The translations under genes and the position numbers were made by a program. 64,000 nt of DNA, from the NCBI GenBank assembly GCA_907163375.1, contig CAJQUW010004425.1, positions 96,653-160,652 of the forward strand. Direction: 5' to 3'. The stretch is from Prostheceraeus crozeri. Taxonomy: Eukaryota; Platyhelminthes; Polycladida; Euryleptidae. The notes beneath the pieces were generated by a model that made no database searches, was not told where the DNA came from, and saw only the letters and a list, made by a program, of their open reading frames with translations. This document shows, one piece after another, positions 53,971 to 61,585 of this stretch; the stretch's first letter is position 1, and each line of letters starts with the position of its first letter.

Positions 53971-54193
53971 ATGGTAAGTCGCTACTTCCCTCCCTCTCCT
54001 CCCTTGAACGTAAACTTAATACAATCTTTTTCATTTTCAGGCATCTACTCCATCTGCTGCACTAGTAGGACAAAATGGCGGTCAAACGTTACAAGGTTCG
54101 CTACGATCAGATCATCTACAACTGAGGCCAGTGGAAGAAACAACCAAGGTACATAATCTTACACCGCTACAGCGTAAATTTAAACAAGTCTAG
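53971..54193 (+). CDS. Spliced first gene of Polinton 2 with ATG-only exon
   Basis: Exon 1 coding is just ATG (53971-53973), followed at once by GTAAGTC. The intron ends in TTTTTCATTTTCAG at 54040. Exon 2 starts GCATCTACTCC and runs to TAG at 54193, giving a 51-residue product beginning MASTPSAALVGQNGGQTLQG and ending PLQRKFKQV. The 67-base intron has a pyrimidine-rich 3' end. No family recognised. The product is small and Gln-rich. It is first after the promoter, so it may be an early gene, or the splice may serve to join the leader to downstream genes. Confidence 0.6.
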
Positions 54194-54229
54194 CGTTATG
54201 ACGATCATAGCGTAGTACTCCAAACGGGA

Positions 54230-54745
54230 ATGCTCCCTTCCACGGATGTCAAGATAATGCGCAATCAGTATGGGGACTACATACTGATCCCCGTGAGTCC
54301 GTACATTCGCCACCAACTTGATATTATTGAGGAGTACGTGACATTAAATATGGACATTACTACTCCTCTTGCTCAAGAGTGGAAGGCGAGAGATGACAAG
54401 GATGCTCCCTATAGAAAGATTTGGGATGGTAATCAAATTTGCCTACCGGTATCACATTGGTGCACTTACTATAAGAAGGAGGGAGATCATTCAACATCCA
54501 TCACATGCGACGAGCTCGGAGAAGGTACTTGGGATATCCTTTTCAAAGTGAATAAGCTATATTATGGTCGGCACAAGGATAATAAAATAGCCTCGCTCTC
54601 CATGCATATGGAATCCATCCTATATATTCCAAAACCACCCAACGTGGATGACATAATTGATCAAATCCTTAACAGCAGTGGTACGAAGCGCAAGTCGGAG
54701 AAGAATGCTACATCAAAACGCAAATCAAAGAAGGAGAATTACTAG
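54230..54745 (+). CDS. Unknown 171-residue protein, basic tail
   Basis: Domain-like region of about 145 residues (IMRNQYGDYILIPVSPYIRH; WDGNQICLPVSHWCTYYKKE; GEGTWDILFKVNKLYYGRHK), rich in beta-strand pattern, then a Lys/Ser-rich tail (TKRKSEKNATSKRKSKKENY). The layout of a compact beta domain plus charged tail resembles single-stranded-DNA-binding proteins, but I cannot name a family. Position among replication-type genes near the left end. Confidence 0.5.
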   Translation: MLPSTDVKIMRNQYGDYILIPVSPYIRHQLDIIEEYVTLNMDITTPLAQEWKARDDKDAPYRKIWDGNQICLPVSHWCTYYKKEGDHSTSITCDELGEGTWDILFKVNKLYYGRHKDNKIASLSMHMESILYIPKPPNVDDIIDQILNSSGTKRKSEKNATSKRKSKKENY

Positions 54746-54779
54746 TCCTTTCCTAACTCTACCCTATGACAATTCGCTT

Positions 54780-54905
54780 ATGTGCTTTGAGTGTCGTAGC
54801 CGTGGTCTTATTAGATACATTTTACTTCTTCGTTGCCATCATATCATTTGTGTATTTTGTCGTGAAAAGCATCGATGTAATTCTTCATTTTGTAATATGT
54901 TATAG
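54780..54905 (+). CDS. Mini RING-like zinc protein
   Basis: A 41-residue frame, chosen at the Met just before the Cys cluster: MCFECRS, then LLRCHHIICVFCREKHRCNS, then SFC. Spacing C-x2-C ... C-x-H-x2-C-x2-C ... C is RING-like, and parallels the larger RING protein at 55980. It could also be read as the end of an 82-codon frame starting at 54657, which would overlap the previous gene. Small and without transcript evidence, so moderate confidence. Confidence 0.4.
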   Translation: MCFECRSRGLIRYILLLRCHHIICVFCREKHRCNSSFCNML

Positions 54906-54957
54906 AACGTTTCCTTAGATGTGTAAATTTCTGTTTTAGGCTTCTCTCATCATTTTT

Positions 54958-55488
54958 ATGGATTGTGAGGGTGAACCTGTACAGGAGCTCAGTGCTATTG
55001 CTATGAACAATTGGACATATCAGATTGTTAGTGTCTATCATCAACATGCCAACTGCGATCCCAATGTTGATCAATGGGCGAGAAAACACATTCATGGACT
55101 TAATCTGAAATATTTGCAAGACTATGGCTTTTCTTGTGACAGTGCTCTTCTTATTGACTTTAAACGATGGTTAGCTGCTTTCAATGTTATACGCATCTTT
55201 TGTAATAATCCTGGTAAGGAGAGGAAAGCATTTCCCAATCTAATCATTGATGATATTTTGCTCCCACCTTGGGATAGTAGAGTGAATCAACACTACCATG
55301 AAGTCACGAAACGTTTTAAGGATTTGTGTGTTCCTATTTTGTCTGTTCGTTGTAGTAGCTACGTTCATAACCAATGCTTCTTTCCTCCTTACCTCAACAC
55401 TGCCAAAGTCCTGTATGGTTATCATTGCTCGCTGCATGATAGTTACCAGCTGTATCTATTTTATCTGTTTCAAACCATTGATTTATAA
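54958..55488 (+). CDS. DEDDh exonuclease-like protein
   Basis: 176 codons. The first motif MDCEGEPVQELSAIAM (residues 1-16) fits ExoI of DEDD 3'-5' exonucleases (DxE followed by an E..A hydrophobic strand). WARKHIHGLNLKYLQDYGF and LLIDFKRWLAAF are the middle part. YHCSLHDSYQLYLFYL near the C-terminus holds an H-x4-D motif of the DEDDh class. Stand-alone exonucleases of this sort could proofread, trim ends or degrade host nucleic acid. The family assignment is from motif order only. Confidence 0.55.
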   Translation: MDCEGEPVQELSAIAMNNWTYQIVSVYHQHANCDPNVDQWARKHIHGLNLKYLQDYGFSCDSALLIDFKRWLAAFNVIRIFCNNPGKERKAFPNLIIDDILLPPWDSRVNQHYHEVTKRFKDLCVPILSVRCSSYVHNQCFFPPYLNTAKVLYGYHCSLHDSYQLYLFYLFQTIDL

Positions 55489-55572
55489 TGCATGCTTGTT
55501 ACAGTTATTCAATAAATGTTACTATGAGAAGAGTTGTTTTCATGCAATGTATGGGTTAGATAAAGGGCGATC

Positions 55573-55983
55573 ATGTCTTTCTCAAACGACTGGGGAACAT
55601 TACATTTTCATAGGCAAAGTTTAAAAGGAGCTGTTCAAGATTATGTGATAAATTTTCATAAAGATGAGACCGACATCGAAGCAGTGGTCGATGATGCTAG
55701 CACTCTATTTCTAGAGTTAATGAATACATTCTCTGTTAGCATTGTCATGGCGCGATTAGTTGCGAAAATTAAGTTTAGTCATTTTGGAAAGGAAGAGGTG
55801 GAAAGTCGCTCTTTCCATTTTGCTTCTTATTCAATGGAAGTGGTAGATCACCCCGAAGAATTTTTTAAAAGACATATGATAAAAATTGCTGAACGTCTTA
55901 ACGCATTTAACCATCATGGCAGCAGTCTAGTGATTGAAGCGATTTCAGATATTCACATTCAACTTTCTATAAAGAAAAAATGA
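55573..55983 (+). CDS. PolB N-terminal-domain-like small protein
   Basis: 136 codons. The C-terminal 80 residues (RLVAKIKFSHFGKEEVESRS; HFASYSMEVVDHPEEFFKRH; NHHGSSLVIEAISDIHIQLS) resemble the region that precedes the exonuclease domain in many Polinton-type DNA polymerases: an F.S..V...D..E....I..RL..F...GS...I..I..I.I pattern. Here it stands alone and ends KKK. Its stop overlaps the next start as ATGA. Possibly a polymerase partner; inferred. Confidence 0.45.
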   Translation: MSFSNDWGTLHFHRQSLKGAVQDYVINFHKDETDIEAVVDDASTLFLELMNTFSVSIVMARLVAKIKFSHFGKEEVESRSFHFASYSMEVVDHPEEFFKRHMIKIAERLNAFNHHGSSLVIEAISDIHIQLSIKKK

Positions 55984-56309
55984 AGATGCAGTGGTACTTG
56001 ATTGTAGCACAACTGGTTTTCGAGCTATGCCTGCTCACTGTCGAAGTATATTCCTTCTGTACATGCGTCTATTATTTAGAAAAGGCTAGCAAATTCATAT
56101 CTTCAAAAAGACTTGCTATAGACATCAGTAACGGTGAAACTATGTGTTGCGATGTATGTAAGCGAAAGGATGGAAATGAAAAGCGCATCTTCAAGAGATG
56201 TAAGCATGCTTTTTGTCAGCGCTGTTTCATACGTAATTGCATTCAACTTTGCCAATGTAGCCACTGTGATATTGCTCATTTCGAGTGCCACTTATGCCGC
56301 AATAGTTAG
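55980..56309 (+). CDS. Membrane-anchored RING-finger protein
   Basis: 109 codons. Residues 5-32 (WYLIVAQLVFELCLLTVEVY then SFCTCVYYL) form a signal anchor. The C-terminal 55 residues make a RING-type zinc domain: MCCDVCKRKDG, RCKHAFCQRCF, and CSHCDIAHFECHLC. RING proteins act as ubiquitin E3 ligases; a membrane-anchored one in a virus-like element suggests manipulation of host surface or ER proteins, as with viral MARCH-like proteins. It starts in the ATGA overlap with the previous gene. Confidence 0.6.
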   Translation: MKMQWYLIVAQLVFELCLLTVEVYSFCTCVYYLEKASKFISSKRLAIDISNGETMCCDVCKRKDGNEKRIFKRCKHAFCQRCFIRNCIQLCQCSHCDIAHFECHLCRNS

Positions 56310-56344
56310 TACCTATGCAAATGTGGTAAAGACTAACACGGAAA

Positions 56345-56710
56345 ATGGCGAAACGTAAAATGACGAAACGTAAAAGTCAAAAGTCTTCAAAGTTTTCTTC
56401 AGCCATTCAAGCTCTCCGACGAATGAAAGCAAATCAGCGATACAATGCTATACAACATGCTAACGATAAATTCATTCGTGAAATTATTTCTCATGTGAGA
56501 AAGTTGAGGACGAAGAAATTAGCACCAAAACAACGAAAGTTACTTAAGCGATATGCTACGAAATTGCGTTTCATATCCAACCCTAAAGTCACCCTTCAAA
56601 GAAAGAGGAAAACTCTAACACAAAAGGGCGGTTTCCTTCCAGCGTTACTACCGATGCTAGCTCCTATCGTGGGCAACGTATTGGGTAATATCTTTGGCTC
56701 TAGACGTTAA
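56345..56710 (+). CDS. Basic core-type protein with GGFLPALL tail
   Basis: 121 codons, strongly basic (MAKRKMTKRKSQKSSKFSSA; RKLRTKKLAPKQRKLLKRYA). It ends in a hydrophobic Gly/Pro segment (KGGFLPALLPMLAPIVGNVL). A basic body with a GGFL(P/G)ALL end is a recurrent gene in Polintons with F54H12.2-type capsids; adenovirus core protein X is a plausible functional analogue. It lies directly before the packaging ATPase. Confidence 0.6.
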   Translation: MAKRKMTKRKSQKSSKFSSAIQALRRMKANQRYNAIQHANDKFIREIISHVRKLRTKKLAPKQRKLLKRYATKLRFISNPKVTLQRKRKTLTQKGGFLPALLPMLAPIVGNVLGNIFGSRR

Positions 56711-56741
56711 TTATGCAAATGTTGAATCTCAAAGTATTATA

Positions 56742-57359
56742 ATGGATTTCAGACTTCAATGTGATAAAGTTCTGACTGTATCAGGTCCATCTCATGCAGG
56801 TAAAACTGTTTTCACGCTGAATTTATTGGATAAAAGAAGGGAGTTGTTTAAGGAACCTATCAATCGAGTGATTTGGTGTTATGGTATTTATCAACCGTCG
56901 CTGTTTCAGGAATTGCAAAGTCGCAACTTTATTCGACATGAAGGAATTATTCCAGTGGATAAACTTCAGTCTAATGATGTTGTTGTATTGGATGATTTAT
57001 TAAAAGAAAGTAAGAATTCCAAAGATGTTACAGATATGTTCACTCGTACAGCACATCATAAAAGGTGCTTTATCATCTATATCACACAAAATTTGTTTCC
57101 TGATGGAAAAGAAGCTCGTACACGAAACCTGAATACACACTATTATGCTATTTTCAAGAATCCGCGAGATAAAAGTCAATTTGAAATTTTAGCGCGACAA
57201 GTTGCACCCAGAGAATCAAAAGCCTTAATTGAAATTTTTCAAGCAGCTACTGAAAAACCACACGGTTACTTATTCATTGACTTTACGCAAGAGTGTCCGG
57301 AAGAATTTAGATTTCGAAGTGATATTTTGAAAACTCCCATGATTATCTACAAACTATGA
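56742..57359 (+). CDS. FtsK/HerA-type genome-packaging ATPase
   Basis: The start at 56742 (MDFRLQCDKVLTVSGPSHAG) gives 205 residues; an upstream ATG at 56694 overlaps the previous gene. Walker A is SGPSHAGKTVFTLNLL (residues 13-28), Walker B is DVVVLDDLLKES (about 80-91), and the downstream sensor-like segment is FIIYITQNLFPDG. A-motor ATPases of this kind pump DNA into capsids in adenoviruses-like and PRD1-like viruses and are a core Polinton gene. Its stop overlaps the next start (ATGA). Whole by length and motifs. Confidence 0.85.
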   Translation: MDFRLQCDKVLTVSGPSHAGKTVFTLNLLDKRRELFKEPINRVIWCYGIYQPSLFQELQSRNFIRHEGIIPVDKLQSNDVVVLDDLLKESKNSKDVTDMFTRTAHHKRCFIIYITQNLFPDGKEARTRNLNTHYYAIFKNPRDKSQFEILARQVAPRESKALIEIFQAATEKPHGYLFIDFTQECPEEFRFRSDILKTPMIIYKL

Positions 57360-58048
57360 GTTCTTATTCTCGCATGATTGTTATTCCTCAGGATGAATAT
57401 GTACAATTGACTGCCATGCAGCAAGTGAAGCAACCTCTTGCAAATCAAATGTATAGGAAAGAAATAGATTATCAGCAAAATGTTCACATCAAAGGTCCAC
57501 ATCGTGCTGTATTATTACAATCGGAAACTGTTGAGCAACTAAAAAATTTGAAGAATAAGATGCGTGACTCTGTATCGACTGCTACACCTTTAGCATCTCG
57601 CGCACATGCCATATCTCTTTTCAACAGTATTGAACTCCATCTCAAAGTAAATGATAGAGGAGAAATCATTACAGATGAAAATAAAGTGATTGATGCTTCA
57701 CGTTATGAAGACTTGATTCAGTATGCGACACGTAGAAAGCGCCGTCAGGGCTATGTTCCACCTGGTTGGTCATACTTTCTTAAACTATTGAAAAAGCATA
57801 ATGTGCCAAAATTTGCTTTGAATAATGAGACATTGAAAGAACTTGATTCAACAGTGGCTACTGCTCCAATGCTTCAGACGATGAAAATGCCAACAAATTG
57901 GTTTAAGACGTCACCTGCTACATCCCCTCCCACACTCACTAAGCAAACAAGAGGAAGAACTCGACGTAGATCTACGCCCCCACTAAAACTAGTAAAAGGA
58001 AAACGTAAAACAGCTCCTCCCAAGAAATACATGTTCTCAGACTATTAA
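57356..58048 (+). CDS. Conserved uncharacterised Polinton protein
   Basis: 230 codons. The N-terminal half is helical (MIVIPQDEYVQLTAMQQVKQ; ATPLASRAHAISLFNSIELH). Then comes YVPPGWSYFLKLLKKHNVPK, a short block I associate with an ORF found next to the ATPase in F54H12.2-type elements. The C-terminus is Thr/Pro/Arg/Lys-rich (TKQTRGRTRRRSTPP). Possibly a virion protein that contacts DNA; unproven. Confidence 0.5.
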   Translation: MSSYSRMIVIPQDEYVQLTAMQQVKQPLANQMYRKEIDYQQNVHIKGPHRAVLLQSETVEQLKNLKNKMRDSVSTATPLASRAHAISLFNSIELHLKVNDRGEIITDENKVIDASRYEDLIQYATRRKRRQGYVPPGWSYFLKLLKKHNVPKFALNNETLKELDSTVATAPMLQTMKMPTNWFKTSPATSPPTLTKQTRGRTRRRSTPPLKLVKGKRKTAPPKKYMFSDY

Positions 58049-58049
58049 T

Positions 58050-58265
58050 ATGAAGCAGATGTGTTGCTTGCCATGTAATGAGCCGCCAGAGGTGAATGTC
58101 GTTGTCACTTGCACTTGCTGCGCCAGCTCTCACAATGAAACCCCTAAGCAATGTGAACACGATCGCAAAACCGCTAAAGCTAAATGCTGCAGTTGTTGTA
58201 AATGTAGAAAGGCAAGAAAACAAAAAGATGAGAAGGAGGAAAAAGAGTCAGTCGTCATCGACTGA
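58050..58265 (+). CDS. Cys-rich small protein, 12 Cys in 71 residues
   Basis: Starts one base after the previous stop. It has clusters MCCLPC, TCTCCASSH, AKCCSCCKCRKA, and a Lys/Glu tail. Dense CC and CxC pairs suggest metal binding (metallothionein-like) or a zinc-rich regulator. The frame overlaps the integrase start region on the same strand by about 38 bases if the integrase begins at 58228. The tight junction with the preceding gene is the main argument that it is real. Confidence 0.4.
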   Translation: MKQMCCLPCNEPPEVNVVVTCTCCASSHNETPKQCEHDRKTAKAKCCSCCKCRKARKQKDEKEEKESVVID

Positions 58266-59316
58266 ACGTTTGAAGTCAATCTATTATGATTTAAAACATC
58301 CGGCAGGATTTGCATCTATCAAGAAATTATCAAATGCGAGTGGTCTTCCACAATCACAAGTGAAACGATGGTTAAAGGGTCAGGCTACCTATACACTCCA
58401 CAAACAAGCGAAAAAGAAGTACCGCACCCGCCATTATATTGTTCATGACATCGATGAACAGTGGCAAGCAGATTTGTGCGATGTCGCCTCCATTTCAAAA
58501 CATAACTCGGGCAATAATTTTATTTTAACCGTCATTGATATTTTCTCGCGTTATGCGTGGGCTCAACCTTTAAAAACTAAAGAAGGGAAAGGAGTAGCAA
58601 AAGCATTCCAAACAATTTTTCGAGAAGGTCGCATTCCAAAAAGAATTCAGAGTGATCAAGGAAAAGAGTTCGAAAATCAGCATGTGAGAAGATTATTTGA
58701 GAGGCATGACATTTAGTTGTTTAGTGTAAAGAGTGCTTATAAAGCTGCACTCGTTGAACGTTTCAATCGCACATTAAAAAATCGCTTGTGGCGACATTTT
58801 ACTGCCAACTTGACACAAAATTGGACAAAGGTTCTACAAGATACACTCCATGCCTACAATCACTCTATCCATCGTTCTATTGGACTCAGACCAGTAGATG
58901 TAAATGCTGACAATGCAGATAAAGTGCGCGAATCATTCCAACGTAAACGCACTCATGTGAAAAGTGATGTGAAAATTGGTGATAAAGTTCGTATCTCAAA
59001 AGTGAAGAGTGTTTTTGCTAAAGGGTACCTTCCGAATTGGACAGAGGAGGTATTTACAGTATCAAGGATTGATCAAAAAGACTCTCCCACCACCTACAAG
59101 TTAAACAATTACGATAATGAAGAAATTGAGGGTAGCTTTTACCGCGATGAGATTGAGGTAATCACTGAAAGTGAAACATATTTGGTAAAGAAAATCATTC
59201 GATGTAAAAAACGACAAGGTGAAGAATGGTGTCTTGTTAAATGGACTGGTTATCCTTCAAGTATGAACTCTTGGATGCGTCGTGCCGACATCTTTCATCT
59301 AAGTGATCGACAGTGA
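58228..59316 (+). pseudogene. Polinton 2 chromodomain integrase region
   Basis: Retroviral-type integrase modules in order: an N-terminal helix-turn-helix-like part (SIKKLSNASGLPQSQVKRWL), the core with WQADLCDVASIS (Asp), VIDIFSRYAWAQPL and IQSDQGKEFEN (Asp), the Glu helix LVERFNRTLKNRLWRHF, an SH3-like part (KIGDKVRISKVK), and a C-terminal chromodomain (VKKIIRCKKRQGEEWCLVKW, then TGYPSSMNSW). The chromodomain would tether integration to marked histones. The region shows about one break. I place the start near 58228; longer readings overlap the Cys-rich gene. Confidence 0.85.
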
Positions 59317-59357
59317 TTCATGCAAAGTTGTAACTAACAATGTTTAGGGTTTGAGCT

Positions 59358-59813
59358 ATGAATCCAACTGCCTCATTTTATTCACGACCCTCGTATGTAA
59401 GTGGTGGAGGACAAATTTACATCGGCGCTCGCCGCCAACGTGGAGGTAGCATACTTGGTGCACTGAAATCTGTTGTAGCACCTCTCATATCCAATGTCGG
59501 AAGATCTTTAGAGCGAAATGTTTTAAGTAAAGCCGTTGGCTTTGCTGGTGATGTTGCTAGTGATCTTTCCAGAGGTAGAAGTTTTAAGAGCAGTTTGTTG
59601 AATCGTGGGAAGGAACGCGGTTTAAAAACATTGAAGCAGACCTTTGCTGGTGTTACTCAAGGAAAGAAATCGCCTAAACGAATGAATAAAGGAAGAAGGA
59701 AACATCGCGGAGCTGGTAAGGTGCGATCTTCAGTCAAAAGGCATTCACGCAAACGTCGCAGAGGTTCTAATCATTCATCAGGCGCTAAACGACGACGCTG
59801 CCATAACTTCTAA
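59358..59813 (+). CDS. Basic minor virion protein (pVI/pVII-like layout)
   Basis: 151 codons. The N-terminus has RRQRGGSILGALKSVVAPLI, an RGG(S/W)..GAL..V amphipathic helix like the membrane-lytic segment of minor capsid proteins. The C-terminal third is extremely basic (KRMNKGRRKHRGAGK; KRHSRKRRRGS; AKRRRCHNF), suited to binding packaged DNA. It is two bases upstream of the major capsid start. Minor core protein by position and composition. Confidence 0.55.
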   Translation: MNPTASFYSRPSYVSGGGQIYIGARRQRGGSILGALKSVVAPLISNVGRSLERNVLSKAVGFAGDVASDLSRGRSFKSSLLNRGKERGLKTLKQTFAGVTQGKKSPKRMNKGRRKHRGAGKVRSSVKRHSRKRRRGSNHSSGAKRRRCHNF

Positions 59814-59815
59814 TC

Positions 59816-61093
59816 ATGGAGTGTAAAACTTCCGGGTTTTGTTTGTTTGATCAACAAGCCATACAGACAGATATTCTTAGTTCAAGTATTGTAGATTATC
59901 ATCCTCGAACAGCTGAGAATGCTGGCCCCATTGAATTTGTTATTCCTGGTGGTAGTGATGACTACATAGATTTGAGTTATGCGATGGTTGATTTGAGGTT
60001 TAGAATTCAGCAAGCAGATGGAACTGCTATTGACGATACACATAAAGTTGGACTGAACAATTTACCATTGACTACATTACTTCGCGATGTTTCTCTAACG
60101 ATTGATGAGCAGCAGGTGGAAGGTGGCGAAAGCGATTATCCCTATAAAGCATATTTCAATCATGTATCACAGTTTCATCCAGCAGCACAAAAAAGTCATA
60201 TGGAAGCCATGGGATGGTACAGAGATGAAGCAGGAAAATTTGATGCTGAAACAAACAGTGGCTTTGCAAAGCGATCTGCTATGATTAAAGATAGTAAAGT
60301 ATGTCAGCTATATGGTCCGCTGAATTTAGACTTCTTTAGACAGTCAAAGTTTTTACTCTGTAATACCAGCATGCGACTCAAGCTGACATTGAATAAGCCT
60401 GAATTTGCGCTGAATGCATTTGCTAAAGTTGACAATTTTAGAATTCATGTGGAAGATATTGCACTTTACATTCGTCGAGTAGTACCGAATCCAAGTGTCA
60501 TTAGAGGACATGCTGAAGGTCTTAACCGCCAAAATGCCATTTACCCCGTTCAGCATACAAAGCTTCTCACCTTTACAATTCCGAAAGATCATAAGAGTTT
60601 CATGAAAGATGGCCTCTTTCCATCGGAAGCACCGAAGCTCCTCATGGTGGCAATGGTTGAAAATGATGCATTTAATGGTAATATAAAGAAGAATCCTTTC
60701 AATTTTAAACGCAATCAGTTAAGTGAAATTGCTTTACGTGTAAATGGTGTGAGTCATCCTGGTCCACCCTACAAACCAGATTTTGCTGCGGATCAATTTA
60801 TGCGCAGTTATGTTGATTTTATGGATGTCTTTGGCTTTTACAATACGGATGACACCAACGGACTCACTATGAAAGAGTTTAAGAGTGGATATACTATTTA
60901 TGCATTTGATTTGACTGCTGACAGCGATATTAGTGCACCCTATCGTCAAGCGAACGTGCCTCATAATATTCGTTTGGATTTGACGTTCAAAAGAACACTA
61001 CCTGAGACGATCAATGTATTACTTTATGCAGTCTTCGATTCAAATATTGAAATTACAAAGTATCGTGACGTGATTCTTCAGTATAATCGTTAA
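59816..61093 (+). CDS. Major capsid protein, F54H12.2 type
   Basis: 425 codons, whole. It matches the metazoan family usually labelled F54H12.2-like: IVDYHPRTAENAGPIEFVIP; GGSDDYIDLSYAMVDLRFRI; SDYPYKAYFNHVSQF; LYGPLNLDFFRQSKFLL; RRVVPNPSVIRGHAEGLNRQ; LLMVAMVENDAFNGNIKKNP; YTIYAFDLTADSDIS; and the closing LDLTFKRTLPETINVLLYAV. The family is understood as a double-jelly-roll capsid protein of a Polinton lineage and has been domesticated in some animals. Its stop overlaps the protease start (TAATG). Confidence 0.88.
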   Translation: MECKTSGFCLFDQQAIQTDILSSSIVDYHPRTAENAGPIEFVIPGGSDDYIDLSYAMVDLRFRIQQADGTAIDDTHKVGLNNLPLTTLLRDVSLTIDEQQVEGGESDYPYKAYFNHVSQFHPAAQKSHMEAMGWYRDEAGKFDAETNSGFAKRSAMIKDSKVCQLYGPLNLDFFRQSKFLLCNTSMRLKLTLNKPEFALNAFAKVDNFRIHVEDIALYIRRVVPNPSVIRGHAEGLNRQNAIYPVQHTKLLTFTIPKDHKSFMKDGLFPSEAPKLLMVAMVENDAFNGNIKKNPFNFKRNQLSEIALRVNGVSHPGPPYKPDFAADQFMRSYVDFMDVFGFYNTDDTNGLTMKEFKSGYTIYAFDLTADSDISAPYRQANVPHNIRLDLTFKRTLPETINVLLYAVFDSNIEITKYRDVILQYNR

Positions 61094-61554
61094 TGAGTTG
61101 GTTGACTGCTGACGATATTAAAACTAAAGTACAGCGTAATGCAGACGAAGCGACGTTGAAAGCTTTCGATAATGTCTATTCGCTCGATACCTTACCACCT
61201 GCAGTAAATCACTATCCCATCTTTATTGTACTAAACACTCATTCGCAGAATTTAGGCGGTGAGCACTGGAAAGCGATCTTTATTGGAGAAGACCGACGTG
61301 GTGAACTATTTGACTCTCTTGCTCAACCTCCAAATATACCAACACAGCAGTGGTTGAGAAAACATACGCGTCAATATCAGCGAAATGAACGCATACTACA
61401 ACATCCACTTTCATCAACGTGTGGTGCTTTTGTACTGTACTTCATCTTAAAACGTTTACATGTATCTCGATTTGTATCTGTTACTCAAAACTTTTCATGT
61501 AATCCATCCTCTAATGAAAAAATGATTTGTAAGTTCTATCATGATTTGAAATAA
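61093..61554 (+). CDS. Adenain-type cysteine protease
   Basis: 153 codons, whole. Catalytic order: His in GGEHWKAIFIGED (about residue 57), Asp in GELFDSLAQPP (about 74), Cys in PLSSTCGAFVLYFILKRL (about 113), the C5 peptidase triad layout. Members cleave virion precursors during maturation. The AATAAA at 61550-61555 overlaps its stop codon, so the mRNA must end within the 26 bases before the convergent gene or run into it. Confidence 0.85.
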   Translation: MSWLTADDIKTKVQRNADEATLKAFDNVYSLDTLPPAVNHYPIFIVLNTHSQNLGGEHWKAIFIGEDRRGELFDSLAQPPNIPTQQWLRKHTRQYQRNERILQHPLSSTCGAFVLYFILKRLHVSRFVSVTQNFSCNPSSNEKMICKFYHDLK

Positions 61555-61585
61555 AAACATCATGTTGGAAAAATTGTTTTTTATT
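61550..61585. terminator. Convergent polyadenylation signals overlapping both stops
   Basis: AATAAA on the plus strand at 61550-61555 straddles the end of the protease gene. AATAAA on the minus strand at 61585-61580 overlaps the stop of the TBP-like gene. The two signals face one another across about 24 bases, so the 3' ends of opposite transcripts probably overlap. Confidence 0.6.
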
